Assembly (NCBI GenBank): GCA_048264105.1
Contig: JBLXDJ010000004.1
Span: 434,001-498,000 of the forward strand
Length of the DNA: 64,000 bases
Source: Oceanospirillum sp048264105
Lineage (GTDB): Bacteria; Pseudomonadota; Gammaproteobacteria; Pseudomonadales; Halomonadaceae
Reading direction: 5' to 3'
Positions within the stretch are counted from its first letter, which is position 1, and every line of letters starts with the position of its first letter. The notes beneath the pieces were generated by a model that saw only the letters and a program-made list of their open reading frames with translations, ran no database searches and was not told where the DNA came from. This document shows, piece by piece, positions 8,403 to 17,115 of this stretch. Position numbers and translations under genes: made by a program.

Positions 8403-9995
8403 TTATTGCGCCGTATTAAAAATATCCAGCTCAGGATTATAAGCATCACTTTCCAGATCAAAAGCATTCAGGATGCTGTGAAAAACCTGGCTCTGGGAGT
8501 GGGATTCACCGGTTTTGATCGCTTCAATATCAAGTCCCTGTTCCTCGATAAAGCGTTCAGATGGCCAGATAATAAAGGGAATATCCTTCTGTACATCCGG
8601 TGCCAGAGAATAGGGCGCACCGTGAAGATAAAGGCCAAATTCCCCAAGGGATTCACCGTGGTCGGACAGGTACATCATCAGTGTCGCGGAATCCTGAACC
8701 TCCTTCAGCGTATCAATGATGTCGGCCAGTAACTGGTCGGTGTAGAGCAGGGTGTTATCGTAGGCATTAACGATCTCGCTGTTCTGGCACTTATCCAGCT
8801 CCACTGACCGGCATACCGGAGTGTACTGTTCAAACTGAGGCGTGTATCGGGTGTAGTAGCTGGGGCCATGGCTGCCTTTCTGATGCAGAACGACCAGCAC
8901 CTTGTCTTTGTCGGATTGCTCAATGCGTTCTTTCAGTCCTGTCAGCATTACGCCATCAAGGTTGCAGTCATCACGGGTGCAGTTTGCACGCAATTCACCC
9001 GCTTTCTGATACTCGGTCACATCAATGTTGGGCTCGCCCCAGTTATTGGCGCGCCAGATAACATCAACACCATGGCGCTTCAGATAGGTCGGTAGCGGCT
9101 CATAGAAGGTTGAGGTCTGATTGTCGTGAGACAGGATGCACTTCACGGATGCTGTGGTATAGGTCGAACAGGCTGTCGGGTTTGCCAGAGCGATCACTTC
9201 CCTTTCTTTCAGCTGCGGGTTTGTTTCCCGCTCATAACCGTAAAGTGAGAAATTCGCTGAACGGGCTGTTTCGCCGATGACCAGTACCACAACCGTTTTT
9301 TTGTTGGCGCTGAATGTCCCATCCGGCAGCATTTCCGGTACAGCATTGGCTTTAGCCGCCTCCTGCTGGAAACGAATGGTGTTGGCAACATAAGACCAGG
9401 GCAGTATCAGGGCTCCCAGATATTTAGCGTGCTTATCGATCCACAGCCAGGAGCCGGATGCGGAGTAGATTAGTCCGATACATACTGCGGCAATGATACC
9501 GCCATCTCTGAGCTGTTTCAGACGCGTCAGGGGTCTGATCCGGGTTCTGATAATGACGATGGCGGGCAGAACGCCAAGCAGCACGATAAAGAGAATCAGT
9601 TTGAAGCTGAATAGCTCGGTGGATTCCTCTGTGTTGGTGTTCAGGATATTGCCGATCATATCCTTGGTCAGAAACACCTGATAGGTGCTGATAAAGTAGA
9701 TGGCGGCGGAGTTTGTTACCACAATCAGCGCGGAGATCGCCTTAAGCAGCCGACGTGAGATGATCGCCGCGAAAAAGAGCAGAAGACTGCTAAGCAGTAT
9801 ATTCAGGGCGGTTAGCGTCATCAGCGCACTGATATTGGCCAGGGTCAGTGCGTCAAAGTTATCCAGACTGTAGCTATAGAGCGGAATATTAAAGAGCAGA
9901 ATATTGATCAGGCTGAAGATCAGAATAAAGCCTGTAATTCCTGTTTCCGGTTTTCCCTGGAGCAGTTTTTTCATGTTATTGGCAGCTTTTGGCAT
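8403..9995 (-). CDS. eptA: Lipid A phosphoethanolamine transferase, EptA/sulfatase family
   Basis: An inner-membrane enzyme that transfers phosphoethanolamine from phosphatidylethanolamine to lipid A or core sugars in the periplasm. About five hydrophobic helices occupy the N-terminal third, followed by an alkaline-phosphatase-like periplasmic domain. Metal and nucleophile motifs are present: VIGETARSANFSLYGY, the threonine nucleophile region ACSTYTTASVKC, and LSDHGESLGE with LYLHGAPY. Cysteine pairs typical of periplasmic folding are present. The start at 9995 begins the protein shortly before the first helix; ATG at 9974 is an alternative. It lies 32 bp after a PAP2-family gene, so the two are probably co-transcribed. 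The exact acceptor is not determined. Confidence 0.85.
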   Translation of the reverse strand: MPKAANNMKKLLQGKPETGITGFILIFSLINILLFNIPLYSYSLDNFDALTLANISALMTLTALNILLSSLLLFFAAIISRRLLKAISALIVVTNSAAIYFISTYQVFLTKDMIGNILNTNTEESTELFSFKLILFIVLLGVLPAIVIIRTRIRPLTRLKQLRDGGIIAAVCIGLIYSASGSWLWIDKHAKYLGALILPWSYVANTIRFQQEAAKANAVPEMLPDGTFSANKKTVVVLVIGETARSANFSLYGYERETNPQLKEREVIALANPTACSTYTTASVKCILSHDNQTSTFYEPLPTYLKRHGVDVIWRANNWGEPNIDVTEYQKAGELRANCTRDDCNLDGVMLTGLKERIEQSDKDKVLVVLHQKGSHGPSYYTRYTPQFEQYTPVCRSVELDKCQNSEIVNAYDNTLLYTDQLLADIIDTLKEVQDSATLMMYLSDHGESLGEFGLYLHGAPYSLAPDVQKDIPFIIWPSERFIEEQGLDIEAIKTGESHSQSQVFHSILNAFDLESDAYNPELDIFNTAQ

Positions 9996-10027
9996 GTCAG
10001 GTGGATTCGTTTTCAGATTGAGAATGC

Positions 10028-10957
10028 TTAGTCTTCTGAAACCGCTTTTTTGTTCAATAGCGGGCGCATCAGCCAGGCGGTGGTGATCAGCCCGCACAGA
10101 GCTGCCAGCCAGATCACAAGATCACGGGGGGGATGGTCCAGACCACGAATCGCCATGCCGATGCTCCACGCCAGCAGAATAAGCCCCAGGATATAGCGGC
10201 TGATTCCTGTGGCATGCCATTTCTGCCACCAGCCGGTCTGCTTACTGGCCCAGAATGCACCGGTCAGGCCTGCGATCCAGCCCAAAGCACCGCCGATCAG
10301 GGTATCGATGGGCCAATGAGCGCCTACTGCAACACGGGACAGACACATCAGTGTGGCCAGTACGATAGCGCCAATCAGAATGATCAGGTCATTTCGGGTT
10401 TTTGGAATCAGAACCAGCGTTGCAATCACCGCAATGGCAACGGCAAAAGAAGAAATAGAATGTCCTGACGGAAAGCTGGAGTGCCCTGTAACTGCAGAAC
10501 CGATGATATTGAAATCAGCATGATCCAGAACGGAGCCGGGGCGCGGCATGCTGGCGAGCTTTTTGCCAACATTAGAAAAGATGCCGGCAGCAGGTACAGA
10601 GCAAACCAGCGCAGCCCACGCCTGAGGGCGCCAGATAATCAGTAACGAGAGAATAAGAACGGAAATGGCGGCATCGCCTAACAGCGTCAGGTTGGACCAG
10701 ATAATATCCGGAAGCACCTGAAAGTCGCTGTTCAGGTTGATAAACAGTTGCTGCTGAACCTGCCAGTAATTGTCTTTCTCAAAAACATCAACTTGGGAAA
10801 AGATATAGAAATTGCCCGCCAGTATGGCTATTACGGGAAGGAGGAGCCACAGCCCCCAGCTTTTCGCGCTCCAGGATGACATGACGGCAGTACGTGCTGA
10901 CAATGAGTCTGCTTGTGGTGAAGCGGGGGATTCAGATTGTGGTGAAGAGATAGACAT
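10028..10957 (-). CDS. PAP2-superfamily membrane phosphatase
   Basis: A membrane phosphatase of the type-2 phosphatidic acid phosphatase family. The three signatures are clear: KKLASMPRP, PSGHS and SRVAVGAHWPIDTLIGG. About six hydrophobic helices surround them. Such enzymes dephosphorylate undecaprenyl pyrophosphate, lipid A or phosphatidylglycerol phosphate at the periplasmic face. Because an EptA-like transferase follows directly, lipid A or lipid-linked substrates are likely (inference). Confidence 0.85.
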   Translation of the reverse strand: MSISSPQSESPASPQADSLSARTAVMSSWSAKSWGLWLLLPVIAILAGNFYIFSQVDVFEKDNYWQVQQQLFINLNSDFQVLPDIIWSNLTLLGDAAISVLILSLLIIWRPQAWAALVCSVPAAGIFSNVGKKLASMPRPGSVLDHADFNIIGSAVTGHSSFPSGHSISSFAVAIAVIATLVLIPKTRNDLIILIGAIVLATLMCLSRVAVGAHWPIDTLIGGALGWIAGLTGAFWASKQTGWWQKWHATGISRYILGLILLAWSIGMAIRGLDHPPRDLVIWLAALCGLITTAWLMRPLLNKKAVSED

Positions 10958-11113
10958 GTGGATGTACTCAGATTCTCGCAGACCCCGGGCTGTTAACAGG
11001 TTGTTGAGTCAGCCGAGAGTAAATTCAGGACAAATAATCGGCGCTAAGAGTACCTTATTTGCCCCTTGGCTGTCATAACTTCGTCGGTGAGTTTATGTTG
11101 CCGGGCAGATAAA

Positions 11114-11140
11114 AAAAGAGGAGCACAGGGCTCCTCTTTT
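11114..11140 (-). terminator. Terminator of the formate dehydrogenase operon
   Basis: An 11-bp perfect inverted repeat AAAAGAGGAGC / GCTCCTCTTTT with loop ACAGG. It lies 37 bases downstream of the cytochrome b gene and ends the minus-strand operon. It closely matches the hairpin at 8347-8377. Confidence 0.85.
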
Positions 11141-11177
11141 CAGTGATCAGAGATGATCGGTTTAATGAAATCCGTAC

Positions 11178-12227
11178 TTAGCGTACTTCCTTCTCATCTA
11201 CCGCCTGATCTTTAACCTCTTCGTACCAGAGATCATGGTGTTGTTTAGCCCAGGTCTCATCCACGTAGCCGGTCTTCATACCTTCCAGTGCGCCTTCAGA
11301 GCCGATCGTACCGATATAGATATGACCGAAAGAGGCTGCCAGCAGAAGCAGGGAAGAAACGCCGTGGATCAGGTTAGCCCACTGCATGGTGTCACGCAGC
11401 TGACCGAAGATCGGGAAGTCCAGTACCAGACCGGAACCCACCACCGTCAGGCCACCAAAGAACAGCAACCAGTACCAGCCTTTTTCACCACCGTTCAGGA
11501 AGCCTGCGCTTGGGTGTTTATTGCCGATAATGCCGCCGCCCTGCAGGAACCATTTCAGGTCAACCTTATTGAAGAAGTTGTGCTTCATCCAGCTGATCAG
11601 CATCACAATCAGACCCAACGAGAAAATCGGGCCAACGTAGTTGTGTGCCAGCTTGCAGAAGGCGATCAGGTTCTTCCAGAAGGTGTAACCGAACAGATCC
11701 GGCACGAAGTGCTTGCCGTACATGATCAGGAAACCACTGAAGCCGAGAATCAGGAAGGTAATCGCCACAAACCAGTGCATGGCACGGTCGAAACGCTTCC
11801 AGCGCTCAACCACACGGCCGGTGCGGGGCTTATCCAGTTTCAGCTTGCCGATCAGCAGATATACCAGCGTCAGCAGACCCAGGCTGCCGCCAATAGCGAT
11901 CAGACCGCCGGGGCTGACCCAGCGATTGCGCCATTCACGCCAGGTTTCACCACTGATATTGATCAGCTGGCCATGCTCGCGGCCTTTTGAGGTGGTGTAG
12001 CCTTCTGTTCCGTCAGAGACTTCACGCCAGTATCCGGCACCGGCAAAGTTACCTTTAACGCGGTTTTCTGCGTCTGAGGTTTCCGATGCCCAGAGACCGC
12101 TGCTCAGTGTCAGGCAGAGCAGAGCCAGCAGGCTGATGGCGACCATCTTCAGGCGCTGAACAGGAGAGCTTCCCGTTGAGCTGTCACCGGTAAGGGTGGA
12201 GCCTGTGTGTGTCGAATGTGTGTTCAT
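11178..12227 (-). CDS. fdhC: Formate dehydrogenase cytochrome b subunit (gamma)
   Basis: The di-haem b membrane anchor that passes electrons from the iron-sulfur subunit to the quinone pool. The C-terminal two thirds hold about four transmembrane helices with haem-ligand candidates RAMHWF, AHNY and LIHGVSS plus GHIYIG. This is the formate dehydrogenase gamma family, with an N-terminal hydrophobic region and a soluble stretch before the core, as in Shewanella-type FdhC (longer than E. coli FdnI). The ATG at 12227 is chosen over a TTG at 12248. It is the last gene of the fdh operon. Confidence 0.9.
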   Translation of the reverse strand: MNTHSTHTGSTLTGDSSTGSSPVQRLKMVAISLLALLCLTLSSGLWASETSDAENRVKGNFAGAGYWREVSDGTEGYTTSKGREHGQLINISGETWREWRNRWVSPGGLIAIGGSLGLLTLVYLLIGKLKLDKPRTGRVVERWKRFDRAMHWFVAITFLILGFSGFLIMYGKHFVPDLFGYTFWKNLIAFCKLAHNYVGPIFSLGLIVMLISWMKHNFFNKVDLKWFLQGGGIIGNKHPSAGFLNGGEKGWYWLLFFGGLTVVGSGLVLDFPIFGQLRDTMQWANLIHGVSSLLLLAASFGHIYIGTIGSEGALEGMKTGYVDETWAKQHHDLWYEEVKDQAVDEKEVR

Positions 12228-12306
12228 AAGATCCAACTCTTGAGTCAAATACCGATCCTTTGGAGTTAACAGCTATCAGCGGGCTGACAGCTGTTTTATT
12301 CCGGGA

Positions 12307-12993
12307 TCAGGCTTTAGCGATGATGCCGTTGGTGTTGTTGCTGGCAAGGGCAGCGTCTGTAGCAAACGCTTCGGCGCGTGCTGCCATCTCTTCCTGGCTC
12401 ATTTCGCCGGGAGCCGCTGCACCGCCTTCCAGTGAAGACCAGGCACCATCTTTATGACCACGGTAAACCACACGCTCACGGAAGATGTCAGAAACAACCT
12501 GAGCATCACCGGCCAGCAGGGCTTTGGTGGAACACATTTCAGCACACAGAGGCAGTTTGCCTTCTGCGATACGGTTAGCACCGTACTTCTCTTTCTCAAC
12601 AATCGGATCGTCTTCCGGGCCGCCGGCACAGAAGGTACATTTGTCCATCTTGCCACGCTCACCGAACGCTTCCTCCTGAGGGAACTGAGGTGCGCCGAAC
12701 GGGCAGGCAAACAGGCAGTAACCACAACCGATACACAGATCTTTATCATGCAGAACGATGCCATCATCGGTCTGATAGAAACAATCTGTCGGACAAACCG
12801 CCATACAAGGCGCGTCAGTACAGTGCATGCAGGCAACGGAGATTGAGGTCTCTGTTGGTTCACCATCGTCCAGTGTTACAACACGACGGCGCTGGATGCC
12901 CCATTCGGTTTCGTTTGCGTTTTTACAAGCAGTGACACAGCCGTTGCACTCAATGCAGCGCTCGGAGTCACATAGGAATTTCATTTTAGCCAT
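12307..12993 (-). CDS. fdhB: Formate dehydrogenase iron-sulfur subunit (beta)
   Basis: The electron-transfer subunit linking the catalytic subunit to cytochrome b. Four [4Fe-4S] cysteine clusters can be read in order: CDSERCIECNGCVTAC (near residue 9), CMHCTDAPCMAVCPTDC, CIGCGYCLFACPFG and the split KCTFC/CAEMC set. There is no C-terminal membrane helix, unlike E. coli FdnH, so contact with FdhC must be through the protein surface. An AAGGAAAAG ribosome binding site precedes the ATG. It lies between fdhA and fdhC in the operon. Confidence 0.92.
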   Translation of the reverse strand: MAKMKFLCDSERCIECNGCVTACKNANETEWGIQRRRVVTLDDGEPTETSISVACMHCTDAPCMAVCPTDCFYQTDDGIVLHDKDLCIGCGYCLFACPFGAPQFPQEEAFGERGKMDKCTFCAGGPEDDPIVEKEKYGANRIAEGKLPLCAEMCSTKALLAGDAQVVSDIFRERVVYRGHKDGAWSSLEGGAAAPGEMSQEEMAARAEAFATDAALASNNTNGIIAKA

Positions 12994-13075
12994 GATTCTT
13001 TTCCTTACGGAGGCGATGCCTCTCAGGTGGTTCCAGCGGAGTGACCCTTAGGGCCATTCCGCCGCGCTACAGGGT

Positions 13076-15940
13076 TTAAGCCGGTGTCACTTTACACAGG
13101 GTCACTTTCGTTTCCTGCATTTGTGTCACGCTGTCGTAACCGTAGGTAGTGGCGGTGTTCGCCGCTTCACCCACCACATACGGTGCGGAACCCTGAGGGT
13201 ACTTGTCGGTCAGGTCTTTACCCTGGAACTTACCGCCGAAGTGGAACGGAATGAATACCACTCCGCGATCCACACGACGGGTTACCATGGCTTTCACCTT
13301 GATACGACCACCTTCAGCACCTTCTACCCAGATGTCTGCGCCATCGCGTACATTCAGGTTGTTGGCATCGTAAGGGTTGATCTCTGCAAACATCTCCTGC
13401 TGCAGTTCTGCCAGCCAAGGGTTAGAACGGGTTTCTTCACCGCCACCCTCGTATTCCACCAGACGACCGGAAGTCAGAATGATCGGATACTCTTTCGAGA
13501 AGTCCTGCTTCTGAATGGACTCGTACAGGGTCGGCAGACGGTAGTGAGATTCAACGTCTTTCCAGGTTGCGTACTTGCTCAGCAGGTCACGACGTGGGGT
13601 GTACAGAGGCTCACGGTGCAGCGGTACTTTATCCGGGAAGGTCCAGACCACAGCACGGGCTTTTGCGTTACCGAACGGTGCACAACCGTGCTTGATCGCA
13701 ACACGCTGGATACCGCCGGAAAGATCGGTTTTCCAGTTTTTGCCTTCCGCTGCTTTTTTCTCTTCAGCGGTCAGCTCATCCCACCAGCCCAGCTGTTTCA
13801 GCAGCTTGTCGCTGAATTCCGGGTGACCATCGCCGATCTCGTTACCCACAGGGGCAGAATCTTCGGCCAGCAGGTTAACGCCATCACGCTCCACACCGAA
13901 ACGGGCACGGAAGTTCAGACCACCTTCAGCCACCGGCTTGCTGGTGTCATACAGCAGAGGCGTACCCGGGTGTTTCATCTCCGGTGTACCCCAGCACGGC
14001 CAAGGCATACCGTAGAAGTCGCCGTCAGCAACGCCGCCATCAGCCTTAAGGGTGGTGAAGTCGAAGGTGTGCCAGTTCTGCTGGTGCGCTTTCAGACGTT
14101 CAGGGCTCTGTGCGGTGTAACCGATGGTCCACATACCGCTGTTAAATTCGCGGGTGATATCCTCGATAACCGGAATGTTGCCGTTAACGGTGATGTTCTT
14201 GAACAGCTGATCGGCGAAGCCCAGCTTCTTAGCGAAACGGTACATGATTTCGTGGTCAGTTTTTGATTCGAACAGAGGCTCGATCACCTGATCACGCCAC
14301 TGGATAGAACGGTTAGATGCGGTTACCGAACCGTAAGTCTCAAACTGAGTACAGGCCGGCAGCAGGTAAACGCCATCTTTACGATCATGCATAACAGCAG
14401 CGTGGGTTGGGTATGGGTCAACGATGACCATCATATCCAGTTTTTCCATCGCTTCTTTCATCTCAACACCACGGGTTTGGGAGTTCACGGCGTGACCCCA
14501 GTAAACCATCGCGCGGATGTTGTCTTTCTGATCGATCTTGTCTTTGTTTTCCAGTACACCGTCAACCCAACGGGAAACAGGAATACCGGCGTTGTTCATC
14601 GGCTGCTTGCCACGGTATTTCGCCTGATCGAAACGACCTTTCAGCCATTCCAGATCAACGCCCCAAACACCGGCCCAGTGTTTCCAGGCACCGCCGGACA
14701 GACCGTAGTAGCCAGGCAGAGTGTGAGACAGTACGCCCAGGTCGGTTGCACCCTGTACGTTATCGTGACCACGGAAGATGTTAGCACCGCCGCCGCTCAC
14801 GCCCATGTTGCCCAGAGCCAGCATCAGAATGCAGTAAGCACGGGTGTTGTTGTTACCTGTGGTGTGCTGAGTACCACCCATACACCAGACAACAGAACCC
14901 GGACGGTTGGTAGCCAGCATCTTGGCCACTTTACGCATCTGCGCTTCGCCAACACCGGTGACGTTCTCAACTTCTGCCGGTGTCCACTTGGCCACTTCCT
15001 GACGGACTTCATCCATGCCGTAAACGCGCTGACGGATAAACTCTTCGTCTTCCCAGCCGTTTTCAAAGATGTGCCACAGCAGGCCCCAAACGTAAGCAAC
15101 GTCAGTACCCGGACGGATACGTACGTACTCGTTGGCTTTAGCGGCGGTACGGGTGAAACGTGGGTCAACCACGATAATCTGAGCTTTGTTACGCTCCTTC
15201 GCCAGCAGGATGTGCTGCATCGCAACCGGGTGGGCTTCTGACGGGTTAGAACCGATCAGGATCACCGACTTACAGTTGTGCATGTCGTTGAAGGAGTTGG
15301 TCATTGCACCATAGCCCCAGGTGTTCGCAACACCGGCTACTGTGGTGGAGTGACAGATACGGGCCTGGTGGTCAACGTTGTTGGTACCCCAGTGTGCCGC
15401 AAATTTACGGAACAGATATGCCTGTTCGTTGTTGTGCTTGGCGGAACCCAGCCAGTAAACAGAATCAGGGCCGGACTCAGCGCGGATCTGCTGCATTTTG
15501 TCGCCGATCTCGTCGATGGCGGTTTCCCAGCTGACTTTCTGCCATTTGCCGTTAACCAGCTTCATCGGGTATTTCAGACGACGTTCACCATGGCCGTGCT
15601 CACGCAGGGACGCACCCTTCGCACAGTGAGCACCACGGTTGAACGGGTGGTCAAAAGCCGGTTCCTGGTAGGTCCAGACACCGTTCTGTACTTCTGCGTA
15701 AACACCGCAACCTACGGAGCAGTGGGAGCAGATGGTACGTTTCACTTCTTTAGGCGCGTTTGGCGAGATCGCTTCAGTCTTCGCTTCCGCCTTGCGGATC
15801 ATGCCGTTGCCCATAAAGCCTGCAGCGGCCAGACCACCGGTGGTAATACCCGTGTTCTTCAGGAAGGTACGACGGCTCAGGCCCAGTCCTTTACTGTCGG
15901 TCTTGCCTGCGCCATTGGCGGTTTTCTTGGTCAGTTTCAT
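13076..15940 (-). CDS. fdhA: Formate dehydrogenase catalytic subunit, Cys-type, Tat-exported
   Basis: A periplasmic molybdenum- or tungsten-bis-pterin formate dehydrogenase of the DMSO reductase superfamily, 954 residues. A Tat signal SRRTFLK is at residues 22-28. The N-terminal [4Fe-4S] motif uses C71, C74, C78 and C106. The metal ligand position reads QARICHSTTV, with cysteine at 196 where E. coli FdnG has selenocysteine, so the enzyme does not need selenium. The pterin-binding segments (for example GSNPSEAHP and VVDPRFTRTA) follow. GGAGAG precedes the ATG. The tungstate uptake and FdhD genes elsewhere in the window suggest W or Mo loading. Whether it oxidises formate or reduces CO2 cannot be told from sequence. 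Confidence 0.93.
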   Translation of the reverse strand: MKLTKKTANGAGKTDSKGLGLSRRTFLKNTGITTGGLAAAGFMGNGMIRKAEAKTEAISPNAPKEVKRTICSHCSVGCGVYAEVQNGVWTYQEPAFDHPFNRGAHCAKGASLREHGHGERRLKYPMKLVNGKWQKVSWETAIDEIGDKMQQIRAESGPDSVYWLGSAKHNNEQAYLFRKFAAHWGTNNVDHQARICHSTTVAGVANTWGYGAMTNSFNDMHNCKSVILIGSNPSEAHPVAMQHILLAKERNKAQIIVVDPRFTRTAAKANEYVRIRPGTDVAYVWGLLWHIFENGWEDEEFIRQRVYGMDEVRQEVAKWTPAEVENVTGVGEAQMRKVAKMLATNRPGSVVWCMGGTQHTTGNNNTRAYCILMLALGNMGVSGGGANIFRGHDNVQGATDLGVLSHTLPGYYGLSGGAWKHWAGVWGVDLEWLKGRFDQAKYRGKQPMNNAGIPVSRWVDGVLENKDKIDQKDNIRAMVYWGHAVNSQTRGVEMKEAMEKLDMMVIVDPYPTHAAVMHDRKDGVYLLPACTQFETYGSVTASNRSIQWRDQVIEPLFESKTDHEIMYRFAKKLGFADQLFKNITVNGNIPVIEDITREFNSGMWTIGYTAQSPERLKAHQQNWHTFDFTTLKADGGVADGDFYGMPWPCWGTPEMKHPGTPLLYDTSKPVAEGGLNFRARFGVERDGVNLLAEDSAPVGNEIGDGHPEFSDKLLKQLGWWDELTAEEKKAAEGKNWKTDLSGGIQRVAIKHGCAPFGNAKARAVVWTFPDKVPLHREPLYTPRRDLLSKYATWKDVESHYRLPTLYESIQKQDFSKEYPIILTSGRLVEYEGGGEETRSNPWLAELQQEMFAEINPYDANNLNVRDGADIWVEGAEGGRIKVKAMVTRRVDRGVVFIPFHFGGKFQGKDLTDKYPQGSAPYVVGEAANTATTYGYDSVTQMQETKVTLCKVTPA

Positions 15941-15958
15941 TGGATGCTCTCCGGTCCG

Positions 15959-16204
15959 TTAGCGCAGGGTGTCGTAGAAAGTACGGATATGGTCGGTTTC
16001 CCGGTAGCCGCTTTTCTCATCCGGAGCTGGTTTTTCACCAACTTCAGGGGAGGTGGCTGCCATCGCCTGAGAAGCCGTTACTGCTGCAATACCTGCTACC
16101 GCACCGCCAGTGGCCAGAGTTCTTAAAAACTGACGACGGCCCGCATGCTGCAGGCCCTCTGTCTGATCAGGTGGTGATGTGACCTTATTATTGTTTTCAC
16201 TCAT
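15959..16204 (-). CDS. Small Tat-signal formate dehydrogenase accessory protein (FdhX-like)
   Basis: An 81-residue protein with a Tat signal, RRQFLRTLATGG, near residue 23, followed by a hydrophobic stretch and a short charged tail. Such small twin-arginine proteins occur directly before fdhA in many proteobacteria (called formate dehydrogenase region Tat target, or FdhX). Their function is not settled; a role in assembly or in export partnering is assumed. AGGAG precedes the ATG. The stop codon is 19 bases before fdhA. Confidence 0.85.
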   Translation of the reverse strand: MSENNNKVTSPPDQTEGLQHAGRRQFLRTLATGGAVAGIAAVTASQAMAATSPEVGEKPAPDEKSGYRETDHIRTFYDTLR

Positions 16205-16344
16205 TTGCGTTCTCCTCGTTGCCTTATCCAGGTTCAGGCTTGCACTGACCTGTTGCTCCTTTTGAGAGCTTATTTTTCACGGTTGCAGGATTTGTCATCC
16301 TGTCTGTATTTCATGAGTCTGAGGACTTAGCCCCTCAGACCCTG

Positions 16345-16480
16345 TTAAACAATTTCGCCGGTTACACGTGCTCACCGGTTAAACAATCTCACCGGTTAAA
16401 CAATCTCACCGGTTAAACAATCTCACCGGTTAAACAATCTCACCGGTTAAACAATCTCGCCGGCTAAAGAATCTCGACAG
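16345..16480. repeat. 17-bp tandem repeat array behind the chaperone gene
   Basis: Seven head-to-tail 17-bp units run from 16345 to 16463. Four in the middle (16379-16446) are identical, ttaaacaatctcaccgg. The unit at 16447 differs by one base and the outer units at 16345 and 16362 are more diverged. An eighth degenerate unit (16464-16480) is the last codons and stop of the chaperone gene itself, so the array seems to have grown from the gene end. Neighbouring units can pair as CCGGT / ACCGG hairpins. The rest of the gap to the next gene (16205-16344) shows nothing clear. Confidence 0.9.
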
Positions 16481-17099
16481 CCTGCTCTTTGATAGCGGCC
16501 ATGTTGTCGGTCTCAAAGTCGGTAAATGCCCGCCCCAGAGTCGCGACACCGCTGTAGAACACTGCGGAATCGGCCTTTTGCAGATCCCGGAAGAAGCGAC
16601 CGATCCACTCCGCCAGATGGCGTTCGTAGAAGCTTTTCTGGGTGGTGCTGCCCGCGCCACTCATAATCAGAAATGCCATCACTTCAAACAGTGCTGCAGC
16701 ATGATCTTCAGGTTCTTTAACGCTTTCCTGACGCTCAAAACCCAGCAGTTTCAGATCCTGACGCAGAATCGCCAGTGGGGTTTCCATCAGGGAACCGGTC
16801 AGATACCAGGAGCCATAGGGCACCAGCTCACCACGGCCCAGGCCGATAAAGAGCTGCTGGTATTCGTCTTCCAGCTGATTCTGTTGTGCATGACGTGCTG
16901 CCAGTTGCAGACCGCTCCAGGCTTTGCCCATGTCAGAGCCGTCGTGTTCGTCGGTTTCCAGTTCATTCAGCCACTGAATCATCTCTTCAGTGGGTACGCC
17001 GCGCAGCAGTGCTGCCAGCAGGCTGTAAATATCCGCCCGCAGCAGATCGTGTTCGCTGATTGCGGGCTGGGCGAGGGACATATTTTGTTCAGTCGTCAT
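16464..17099 (-). CDS. TorD-family molecular chaperone for formate dehydrogenase
   Basis: A 211-residue all-helical protein of the TorD/DmsD family. The diagnostic GLGRGELVPYGSWYLTGSLME segment (near residue 95) and the LEDEYQQLFIGL region are present. These chaperones bind the Tat signal or apoenzyme of molybdo/tungsto-enzymes in the cytoplasm until the cofactor is inserted; here the client is most likely FdhA. GGGAG precedes the ATG. The gene ends at the tandem repeat array, whose first unit overlaps its stop codon, and is 17 bases after the ferredoxin-like gene. Confidence 0.88.
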   Translation of the reverse strand: MTTEQNMSLAQPAISEHDLLRADIYSLLAALLRGVPTEEMIQWLNELETDEHDGSDMGKAWSGLQLAARHAQQNQLEDEYQQLFIGLGRGELVPYGSWYLTGSLMETPLAILRQDLKLLGFERQESVKEPEDHAAALFEVMAFLIMSGAGSTTQKSFYERHLAEWIGRFFRDLQKADSAVFYSGVATLGRAFTDFETDNMAAIKEQAVEIL

Positions 17100-17115
17100 C
17101 TTTATTCTCCCTCGA

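Noticed and set aside
13121..16126. Long plus-strand open frames opposite fdhA
   Set aside because: They mirror the codon pattern of fdhA, are rich in Thr, Val and His, and match no family; fdhA on the minus strand is unmistakable.
16345..16463. CRISPR array
   Set aside because: The 17-bp units are directly adjacent with no unique spacers and no cas genes are present.
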